In this document: positions 55,685 through 64,000 of the stretch, piece after piece
Position numbering within the stretch: the first letter of the stretch is position 1
How the letters are laid out: each line of letters starts with the position of its first letter
Position numbers and translations under genes: made by a program
NCBI GenBank assembly: GCA_020310875.1
Contig: CM035420.1
Location: forward strand, 186,451,380 to 186,515,379
From: Ceratopteris richardii
Taxonomy: Eukaryota > Streptophyta > Polypodiopsida > Polypodiales > Pteridaceae
Reading direction: 5' to 3'
DNA length: 64,000 nt
The notes under the pieces: model-generated
What the model was told of the DNA's origin: nothing
Database searches by the model: none
Seen by the model: only the letters and a program-made list of their open reading frames with translations

Positions 55685-57063
55685 TTTTGTATTGATCCCT
55701 CTTTGCGGGAGGGAGCTTTGTCCTTTCTTCTCTTGGCTTCATCTTTCTTTTTCGCTGGGATCTGATCCCGACTTAGAAATCGGTTCTTGTGGGGGCTTTT
55801 CCATGGTAACTCCATAGGCTGTTTTCCTTTGCGGGATGCCCCTTGCTGGGGAGACTTGTGCCCCATGCTCGTCACCGTTTCCGGGATCGTCGATCCAATG
55901 ATGGAACTTTCACTATCCATATTGTCTTCGTTACTAGTGGTGAAACCGTCTTCTTTGCTTGTAGTGTAACCCTCCTGGGGGGTTTCTTTATTGTCCGGGA
56001 TCTCTAGGGCTTTGTCGTAGGTGACTACCTCAAGTAGCTTCCCACCTGGGTAGTCAAGCTCATTGATCTCCTTTCCTAGATTGCAATACAGATTGCTGTA
56101 GGGGGTAAGTGGCAGGTTGTTTCCCTCACCGTTGGCCCTAGGGCTTCTTTTCCTTCTTCTTCTAACTTCAATAAAGCCATCAGCATTAGCTTGCGGATTA
56201 GGGAGGCCCTTGCCTTCCCCTTCCTTGGTCGAGTGGGTCAAATCACCAAAGTTGTCTTGAGCAGTTTTGGAGGCTTCTTGAAATCGCTTGTTTTTTTGCC
56301 TGAAAGGGCAATCTTTAATCCTGTGACCTTGTTGGCCACAACGGAAGCACGCGTTGGGAAGGTTTTTGTAGGTGAGGTCCTGCTCCCATACATCTCCTTC
56401 GCCCATGTCCACTTTGATCATTGACGGAAGCGGCGAACTGAGGTCGGCCTCGACACAGATTTGGGGGTGCCACCTAGCATTGAACGAGTGTCTTGCACCT
56501 TCATAGATGAGACCACCAACGTCTTCACGTGAAGCCAGCGGCTTGCCGATAGGAGAGACAATGTCCCACACGAAGTTGTACAAGAAGTAAGGAAGGTTAG
56601 GGAGCTCAACCCAAAGAGGGTACCGAAGCGATTTCGATTTGTCCGGAGTAAAGTCCGGGGACCATCTGAATAGGCACAAGGTCGCCCGACCAAACTGCCA
56701 AGTGCCAACGCTAAGGGCTTGGAATGCCATCTCTTCATTTTCAAAGACTAGCAGCATGTGGTTCGCTGGTAAGAACTGACATTTGCTAACAATTAGTCCT
56801 CGCGGGAACCACTCTTTTCGAAGCCATTGTCGCACAGTTTCGAGCGGGGGCCTCGGGCCAAACACTTGGCCGACGAGGCAAACTTTCTTGAGCTCCTCCT
56901 GAGCAGACAGAACTGCAGGTCTACTGAGGGATACAATGGGGGATTCAACACTTTCGGATGCCCCAGGGGCGGCACACGACCCCCCCTCCAGTAGAGCGGC
57001 CAGGATATCGGTCTCCCCATGGGGAGGGGCCCGATTACTTTTCACGAGAGGATGGAGCCACAT
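55681..57063 (-). CDS. LINE ORF1 protein (DUF4283-like with CCHC knuckle)
   Basis: 460 uninterrupted codons. The N-terminal region has WLRKEWFPRGLIVSKCQFLP, MLLVFENEEMAFQALSVGTW and FRWSPDFTPDKSKSLRYPLW, the pattern of the plant DUF4283 domain. Then comes LWVELPNLPYFLYNFVWDIV and near residue 240 the knuckle CFRCGQQGHRIKDC. A basic, Ser/Lys-rich tail ends KEGSIQK. It binds LINE RNA. An upstream start near 57063 is chosen because the frame is closed by stops above it. The open state suggests a young insertion. Confidence 0.85.
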   Translation of the reverse strand: MWLHPLVKSNRAPPHGETDILAALLEGGSCAAPGASESVESPIVSLSRPAVLSAQEELKKVCLVGQVFGPRPPLETVRQWLRKEWFPRGLIVSKCQFLPANHMLLVFENEEMAFQALSVGTWQFGRATLCLFRWSPDFTPDKSKSLRYPLWVELPNLPYFLYNFVWDIVSPIGKPLASREDVGGLIYEGARHSFNARWHPQICVEADLSSPLPSMIKVDMGEGDVWEQDLTYKNLPNACFRCGQQGHRIKDCPFRQKNKRFQEASKTAQDNFGDLTHSTKEGEGKGLPNPQANADGFIEVRRRRKRSPRANGEGNNLPLTPYSNLYCNLGKEINELDYPGGKLLEVVTYDKALEIPDNKETPQEGYTTSKEDGFTTSNEDNMDSESSIIGSTIPETVTSMGHKSPQQGASRKGKQPMELPWKSPHKNRFLSRDQIPAKKKDEAKRRKDKAPSRKEGSIQK

Positions 57064-57985
57064 CCATGGGGCCCACGAGCGTCTAGCAATAATGGCAAGC
57101 CCCCTTTTTTCCTCGAAACCCCACTCTATTTTCTTTTTTTTTCCTTCAAACTTTCTTTTTGTTTCTTCTTTTTTTTTCTATTTAATCTCAAACTTGAGAT
57201 GCGAACTCAAGTGGACGATCGCGGGAGAGGAGGACGCGGAGACAAAACCAGAGAGCCCATCGATTGAAGTCAAACTATCGATCTCGCGAAACTAAACAGG
57301 AGACTAGAGAGGCGGCAAACGGGTGTCGCGATAGGCCCAAAAGCACGATAGCGTCTGGCAAGCCCTCTATTTCTGCTTTTCAAATTTATTATATTTTTCT
57401 TTTTCGAATTCCCACTCTTTTTTCTTTCTTCTTTTTTTTTTCTTTTTGAAAGTCAAGTGGGCGATCGCGGGAGAGGAGGAAGCGGAGACATAACCCGAGA
57501 GCCCTTTGTTGAAATCCTTCGGGTCCGCAAAATTGAAACGATCGACCAATTAGGCGGCAAATGGTCTGCCGGGTGTCGCGATAGGCCTTAATGCGCGATA
57601 ATTCGAGCTCGCATACGAGTATTGAGGAGGCGGGACTCTCACTTCTTCGACTTCGTCAAAGCCGCCATAACTACGCAGTCTGAACACTACGAGATGGACG
57701 AGGACCACCTGTCGCGACACCTCGCTCACGGGACCCCAGACCACCTGTCGCGACACCTCGCTCCAGCTGTCGCGATAGCTCCTGGTCGCCTGTCGCGACA
57801 CTTCACCCAGCTGTCGCGATAGCCCTGTCGCGACACTTCGCTCACGGGACCTCAGAAATCTGAGGCCATAGCTCACAGGACCTCTGACGCTGCGCACCCA
57901 TCAGACACGAACCCGAGCTTCCGCCAAGAGCTTCAAAGCATCGCCTCAGACGCTTAGCGGACCGCTACAGTGGACGCTTGCGCCA
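57064..57985 (-). promoter_or_regulatory. LINE 5' UTR with tandem repeats and TGTCGCGA array
   Basis: Two related units of about 246 bp start at 57208 and 57454 (CAAGTGG.CGATCGCGGGAG) with T-rich tracts before them. TGTCGCGA, containing the palindrome TCGCGA, occurs eight times: 57324, 57574, 57710, 57746, 57768, 57791, 57812 and 57826. The last six are spaced 14-36 bp and mostly followed by CACCTCGCTC or ATAGC. L1 5' UTRs hold internal promoters and are often built of tandem units. This role is inferred. The exact edge with the RT part lies near 57985. Confidence 0.6.
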
Positions 57986-60169
57986 TGTTCATAGCTTGCA
58001 TCCGTCTTCAAATCCAGAATTCATCAAAGGCAGGTCTATCCTGGAAACCATTATGGATATTTGGGAAGGTATTCAATTTGCAAATGAGTCTAATCAAGAT
58101 GTGGTTTTCCTCAAGATCGACTTTGACAAAGCATACGACAGGCTAGAATGGGACTATATTCTGCAGTCGCTCCAAGATCTCGGATGTAGTCAGAAATTCA
58201 CCAAGATGATCGCGACCCTTCTCGGAAACGCAACGACCCAAATTAACGTTAACGGCAAACTTTCGAAGGCGATCCATCTTAGAAGATCTATTAGACAAGG
58301 GTGCCCCCTGGCCCCCCTTCTTTTGCCATCGCCACTGAGGGGTTGAGCAGACTTGTGGCACATCATGTGGAGGCTGGCAATATCAAAGGCCTCCGGTTGC
58401 CTCACGACCACAGTCAAATCATCATGAGACTTTTTGCCGATGATATGAACGCGTTCGTTCACAATGATAATACCAGCCTGGAGACTTTCTAGAGGTGTCT
58501 TGCTACCTTTTGTGATGCCTCTGCATCCAAAATCAACCACTCTAAGACCGCCTTTAGGGCTATTGTGGGACAACATCCTGGCCTTCTCATTGATCATGGC
58601 TGTCAAATCATTCCGCAGGGCCAAATCTTTCGACTTCTTGGAATCCCCTTGGGGTTTGGCGTCTCTATGGAGCAGCGATGGAACTGGGTGTTGGCCAAAC
58701 TCGAAAACAAGCTTAACTATTGGAGAGGTATGCAAATCAATCTCGCTGGGCGTGCGATGGTTATCAACACGTTCCTCCTCTCTTCTACCATCTATTTCCT
58801 TTCTTGTTGGAGACCGAATGAGCAAGGCCTGTCCAAACTGAATAGTATTTGTAGAAACTTTCTTTGGACGGGCGATCATAACAGAAGGGGGGTGCCTAAA
58901 ATCAAATGGGCCATCTGCACTAGCCCTAAAGATAGCGGGGGGCTTGGTATCCTGGACATTGGGTGTATGGCTAACAAACTGGTAGCCAAATGGATGATTA
59001 AGGCTTGGTGCAATAGGGAGGCCTCGTGGGCCAAGCTGATCTTCAGAAACAAGAATGAGTTGGCCCTCATGGGGTTCCCGAACTGGAAGAATCTTGACAT
59101 CATGACCCTGCTATTCTCCCCGATCCCCGTCTTCCCGAAAGGCTCCAATCTCGTGTGCTCCCTTTGGAAGGGCTGGAATAAAGTCAAAAGCTTCACAAGA
59201 ATTAGTGAGGACTGGAAGTGGGCGGCCGGAATCAGACAAAACGACTCTATCTGGTTTCCGATACATGGCATCCGGAGTGTGGAGTCGTGGAACATTCAAA
59301 ATGCCAAGAAGTTATGGAACAAAGGATTCAAAAAATGGAAACACCTCTGGAAACAAGACACCAACAGCTGGATCAACTTCGAGGATATTGACCCTCGCAT
59401 AAACATCTCCTACGAAGAATGGAACACTTTGCAAAGCAGATGCCTCGCATGGGATCGTCACAAGACTCGCCTTCTCATGAGACACGACACTCCGAACTCG
59501 CTTGGTCTCAAATGGCACAATGGAAATAGCCTACTCAAAATCCCGAACATCAAAGAAACGGCTGACCACCAGATCAGCCTCAACAAGAAGTGGTGCCTGT
59601 CTTGGACGCGGCTTCGGTGGGACATGAAATTCATGGGTATCTGGCACCCCCTTATAGAGATTAAGAAGTCTGTCCTCTTATGGCAAATTCTTCATCGAGG
59701 AATTTGGACCAACCATAAGGCTAGCAAACTTTGTGGGATCCCTCCTTGGTGCAAACGCTGCCACCGGGCTATCGAAGATGTCCCTCACATCTTCCTTAAC
59801 TGCCCCAACTCCTACAGATCCTGGCAGACGGTTGGAATGAAAATCAGACTTCAAAAACAGCTTAGTTGGAAACAAGTCCTTTTGGGAGAAGCGATCGGCT
59901 GCTCTGCGACACTCTGGAACGCCATCAGAGGGGAAGTCCTGTGGAAAATTTGGCGGGAGAGGTGTGCTCTCAACTTCGGCGATCCCCCCAGGGAGTGGTC
60001 GATTGAGAAATCACTATTCCTCCTTGGTAAAAGAATTGTTAACAGTAAGAAATCCCCCCCCTTCAGGCACCATCAAGTCCTCCTTTTGATCAACAACAAG
60101 CTCAAACCCAAGTGGGCCCCGCATGAGGGCGATGAGAGGGTGATTAACCTTCTCTGTAATGCAACCTAG
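57978..60169 (+). pseudogene. LINE ORF2 reverse transcriptase and C-terminal region
   Basis: It starts within RT (NPEFIKGRSILETIMDIWEG, FLKIDFDKAYDRLEWDYI). One T is missing near 58318, in GCPLAPLL before FAIATEGLS, shifting the frame. LFADDMNAF (FADD catalytic pair, near 58432) follows. A TAG near 58490 precedes RCLATFCDASASKINHSK. From 58565 the frame is open for 534 codons: FRLLGIPLGFGV, then the thumb, then the zf-RVT region CKRCHRAIEDVPHIF with LNC. The N-terminal third of RT is deleted. It cannot be functional in this copy. Confidence 0.85.
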
Positions 60170-60321
60170 GATTCAATCAAGCTTCCCCTGCTTAGTGGGA
60201 TTTGGGGGTCCGTGGGCACTAGTCCCCTTCTATTGTACCTTTGTTCCTTAATCTAATTCAAGTCTGGGAGAGTAGGCTATTGCCGAACTTCCTTTATAAA
60301 AAAAAAAAAGAGACAAGATAA
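60170..60321 (+). other. LINE 3' UTR, poly-A tail and right target duplication
   Basis: A short 3' UTR, an A-run at 60298-60309, and AGAGACAAGATAA repeated from 54981. Gyp-J sequence resumes directly after. Confidence 0.85.
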
Positions 60322-63300
60322 AGATGTCCAAGGAATCATTCAAAGTATTACAACGCAAATCGATTCGAATGCTCCAGCTGTGACGGTCGAGATTAAAGGA
60401 TACGCAGTCCCCGGTGCTCAGTTAGATAGTGGAGCCGCAGTCAACATGATGACTGAGTTCATGATGAAAGCTTTGGGCCTCAACCACATGGAAGAGACGT
60501 CGATGTCTTTGAGAATGGCAGATCAAACACAAGTGAAGCCTGCGGGTCTTTTGAAGAATGTAAGCACAGTTGTGGGCGGTTTAGAGTTTAAAGTTGATTA
60601 TCTGATAGTAAGACCAAGGACCTCAGAGGCTACCTTCTCGATCCTACTTCGATGGCCATGGCTGGTGCAAGCCGAATGTGTGCATGACTGGCGCACAGGT
60701 TTTATTTCAATAGGGCCAAAGTCTGATCGGATTCAATTGCAAGTATCCCCACCCTCGAGCAACAAGAAGAAAACAATAATAGTCGATGAGATGGAAAAGA
60801 AGGAGAAGGAGAAAGCAAGGCACGAGATTGCACGAGCTAGGTTTTCTTTGAACACGGACACCTACAAGAATCTGCTTCAAGACGGGTTCAACTTGCAGCT
60901 CTTTAAGAATCAAGACACGAAGATGGGAGAATATCAAAATCCATTACTCTATAACGACGATTCCGATCACGAATTGTTGAGATGGTTGACACATACAAGA
61001 GAATTTGAGTGCTACATGTTGAGTATAGACGCAAGTAAAAACAAAGCTACTCAATCTCTGGAGAAGGGAACTTCAAAAGAAGAGCTGAAACTGGAGTTAG
61101 CTCCGACAATGGAAGTGCAACAGTTGAGAGAAAGAGTTAGAATGCTAGAAGTAGAGATTCTAAAGAGAATTCGAGAATCGGAAAAAGAAGCGAAGAGTAA
61201 GACTAAAGCGTCGGAAGCCATTGCAAAAGCTGAATTAAAGAAATTAGGTTCAATCGAAACAGAACAAAACAATGATTTATTGGCCAACCATACACGCGTG
61301 ATCGGAGAGCACATTCCAATCACAGTGTCATCAAGGAATCAGGAATATTCGCGAGAAGCTCAGTTGGAAAAATGGGAAGTTTTTCCAGAAAAGTTCTTGA
61401 GCGTGGGGTCAGAGCTACCAGATGGAGTACGAGATTGCATTAAATTGGCACTCAAAAAATTCAGCAAGGCCTTTGCATGGTCATACAGTGATTTGAGAGG
61501 AATTGATCCGCGAATCTACCAACATTATATAGACTTGGAAGAAGGCACACGACCAATATGTCAACGACTTAGGCGGACAAATCCAGTCTACTCGGAATTG
61601 ATCAAGTTGGAATTGACTAAATTATTGGAAGCAGGATTCATATATCCCATCGCATCCAGCGAATAGGTATCACCAATTGTAGTTGTTCCGAAGAAAAATA
61701 AGAAAATCCGTATTTGCATAGATTATCGAAAGTTGAACGAACACACAAAGAAGGATCACTTCCCTTTGCCCTTTACTGATCAAATCTTGGACAGAGTGGT
61801 TGGCCATAAATTGTACTCATTTTTGGATGGTTTCAGCGGGTACAACGAGATCCAAATCCATGAAGAGGATCAATCAAAAACTACTTTCACCACGGAATGG
61901 GGCACATACGCATATCGTGTGATGCCATTTGGATTATCCAATGCACCGGCCACATTCTAGAGGGCAATGATAGCTGCATATCAAGACTATTTGCAGGATT
62001 GGATGGAGATATTCCTCGATGACTTTGCGATCAGAGGCAACGATGAAAACATGATGGAGAGGATTGAAGCTATTTTAAGAAGAAGCATTGAAAAAGGCAT
62101 CGCATTGAATCTTGAAAAGTGTACATTTGGAGTACGAAGAGGATTGCTTTTGGGACATGTTATTTCCGAAAAAGGGATCGCGGTTGACGAGGATAAAGTA
62201 GAAAAAATTGGACAACTTCCACCGCCTCAAAACTTGTGGCAACTTAGAGGATTCTTGGGGCATGCTAATTATTATCAACGATTTATATTAAATTTTGCAT
62301 CCATAGCGGCACCACTGACGAATCTTTTGAGGAAGGACCAACAATACCAATGGACTGAAGAGTGTCAAGTCGCATTCGACTCGATCAAAGAGAGATTGAT
62401 AAATGCACCGATTTTGGTAGCACCCGACTGGACGAAAGAATTCCATGTGCATACCGACGCTTCTCATACTGCGGTTGGAGCAGTACTATGTCAAGCCGAT
62501 GAAAGGAAATTGGACCACCCTGTTTATTACGCAAGTCGCAATTTGAATAGCACTGAGAGGAACTACACGACTACAGAGAAGGAATGCCTATCGATGATCT
62601 TTGCGGTGAACAAGTATCGGCATTACTTGATGGGAAAGCATTTCACTTTTTATGTGGATCATGAAGCCCTTAAGTATATCATTAATAAACCAGAGTTATC
62701 AGGGCGATTGATGAGGTGGATGCTACTTCTCCAAGAATTTCAGTTCACAGTGGTAACCAGACCAGGCAAAGCGCATATATTGGCCGACCATTTATCTCGA
62801 ATTGTCAATGAGGAGCCAATCTCTAGTGTGCCCGACGATGCTCCTGATGGACATCTATTCCAGGTTGATGCTAAAGTACCTTGGTATGCCGACTTGATGA
62901 ATTTCTTATGCACTACTAAATATCCGCCAGGAGCAAGCAAGAGAGAGAAGCAAAAACTGTTAGCATTGGCGAAGCACCATAGCATCATTGGGGGGCAACT
63001 CTATGGGTATTTTGTACATGAAAGCCTTTATTGGAGATGTCTCGAGGAAGAAGAAGCAAACCTAGTGTTGAGAGCATTACATGATGAACCCTGCGGTGGG
63101 CATTTTGCTGGTGAACTGACGGCAAGAAAGATTTTATTGGCTGGGTATTGGTGGCCAACGCTGTTCAAAGACTCGCACACATACTGTAAGAAATGCGACA
63201 AATGCCAACGAATGGGCAAACCCACATTAGCACATGCAGCTCCTCTCACGCCGGTGCTCGCTCTTAAGCCCTTTGAGAAGTGGGGAATTGATTTTGTGGG

Positions 63301-64000
63301 GCCTATTGATCCTCCCTCAAGACGTAGATCCAATAGGTATATCTTGGTCTGTACTGACTATGTTACCAAGTGGGTAGAAGCCAAAGCTCTGAAGACTGAT
63401 CGAGCCGTTGATGTTGCTAATTTTTTGTACGAACAAATCATCACCCGATTTGGATGCCCGTTGGAAATAGTAAGTGATAGAGGAACACATTTTGTCAACG
63501 AATTTATCGAAGAATTAATGGAATTATATAAGATCAAACATAGAAAAAGCACTCCATATTATCCGAGGGCAAATGGACAAGTGGAGGTCACCAACAAAAT
63601 TCTTGAACAGATTCTAACAAAGACAGTAGCTGTGCATAGGAGAGACTGGGATGAGAGACTTTTGGAAGCTTTGTGGGTGTATCAAACATCCTACCGAGTG
63701 ACGACCAAGAGCACTCCGTTCTCCCTAGTATATGGCGAGGAAGCCATCTTTCCCATCGAAAAAGAAGTTCCAACATTAAGAGTGGCCATCGAAGCCAGGT
63801 TGGGTGAGGAAGAGTCATTGAAGGAAAGGTACATACAATTGGTCAAGCTAGAAGAAAAGAGACTTATTGCACAGCAAAGTCTGGAAGTAATTCAGAAGAG
63901 ACGTAAGGAGAGGCATGATAAGAATCTCAAGACCTATGTGATTCAAGAAGGGGATTTGGTGCTAGTTTATGATAGTAAATATTATAAATTCCCGGGGAAG
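60322..64000 (+). pseudogene. Gyp-J protease, RT, RNase H, integrase (continues past the window)
   Basis: One frame, the same as Gag. Protease: QLDSGAAVNMM and LLRWPWLVQAECV. Coiled-coil linker: VQQLRERVRMLEVEIL. RT: SPIVVVPKKNKKIRICIDYR, FLDGFSGYNEIQI, RVMPFGLSNAPATF, MEIFLDDFAIRG (catalytic DD near 62018). RNase H: FHVHTDASHTAVGAVLCQ, RNYTTTEKECLSMIFAV, YVDHEALKY. Integrase: HDEPCGGHFAGELTARKILL with CKKCDKCQ, WGIDFVGPIDPPS, SDRGTHFVNEF, YYPRANGQVEVTNK. Two TAG codons break it: 61664 (before VSPIVV, normally Trp) and 61958 (after APATF, normally Gln). Otherwise intact to the window edge. Confidence 0.9.

Larger units (their letters stand above)
54994..60304 (+). mobile_element. L1-type LINE with inverted 5' part
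   Basis: It inserted into the Gag-Pol frame of Gyp-J with a 12-17-bp duplication and a poly-A tail at 60298-60309, so the 3' end is on the right. RT and the C-terminal region read on the plus strand (57978-60169). Endonuclease, ORF1 and the 5' UTR read on the minus strand (57960 down to 54994). The part of ORF2 between endonuclease and RT (about 250 codons by comparison with typical plant L1) is missing at the junction. Inversion plus deletion is the signature of twin priming. Confidence 0.9.
50046..64000 (+). mobile_element. Gyp-J, well-preserved Ty3/gypsy element (3' end outside window)
   Basis: Probable 5' LTR 50046-52600, primer site 52603, leader, then one reading frame for Gag, protease, RT, RNase H and integrase, running off the window end. 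It is interrupted only by a LINE (54994-60304) and two TAG codons. Base composition is richer in G and C than the older elements. The lack of a chromodomain cannot be judged because the end is missing. Confidence 0.85.

Noticed and set aside
58190..58879. 229-codon minus-strand frame
   Set aside because: Antisense of the LINE RT, whose plus-strand motifs (FADD, IDFDKAYD) are clear.

Overview
The window looks like intergenic DNA from a large-genome land plant. Long nested LTR retrotransposons, a plant L1-type LINE with a DUF4283-like ORF1, Ty1/copia and several Ty3/gypsy lineages fit a plant; a gymnosperm is possible, but nothing here proves the taxon. I see no host gene, tRNA, rRNA or CRISPR array. 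Nearly every reading frame with recognisable homology belongs to a mobile element, and most are broken. Element names used here (Gyp-A etc.) are local labels.

Layout. 1-1160: 3' LTR and 3' end of a minus-strand gypsy element (Gyp-A). 1380-3138: 3' LTR fragment and 3' ORF of a second minus-strand element (Gyp-B), cut at 3138 and resuming at 48589. Between lies a 45.4-kb minus-strand gypsy element, Gyp-C (3139-48583), with both LTRs, a tRNA-Asp-type primer site at its right end and a 5-bp target duplication ACCTA. Gyp-C has absorbed: (i) TIR-1 (3253-12802), bounded by 32-bp terminal inverted repeats inside the 3' LTR and itself carrying a degraded full-length gypsy element, Gyp-D (4278-12574); (ii) a copia element, Cop-1 (about 16930-29689), whose middle is replaced by a non-coding LTR repeat (Rep-F) in two opposite orientations and by a plus-strand gypsy remnant, Gyp-G (19415-25372); (iii) LARD-H (32067-40104), a non-autonomous element with 2.6-kb LTRs that encodes only a Gag-like protein; (iv) a probable solo LTR (44744-45291).

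48781-50048 holds a Rep-F LTR with a large TG/TA microsatellite and a 690-bp block that is a near copy of 18831-19521. From 50046 to the window end lies the best preserved element, plus-strand Gyp-J: 5' LTR, duplicated primer-site region, Gag with four CCHC knuckles, and protease, RT, RNase H and integrase in one frame. It is interrupted by a LINE (54994-60304) with a 17-bp target duplication and a 5' inversion of the twin-priming type.

How parts relate. The gypsy elements A, B, C and G share a long extra ORF downstream of integrase, called ORF3 here: an N-terminal domain, an NLS-like PKKRK motif, a Ser/Glu-rich stretch, coiled coil, and a conserved C-terminal domain ending near the polypurine tract. 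Gyp-D has a coiled-coil ORF at the same place. I do not recognise the family; it is the best candidate here for something undescribed. Relative age by nesting: Gyp-B, then Gyp-C, then the insertions into it; Gyp-J and its LINE look youngest.
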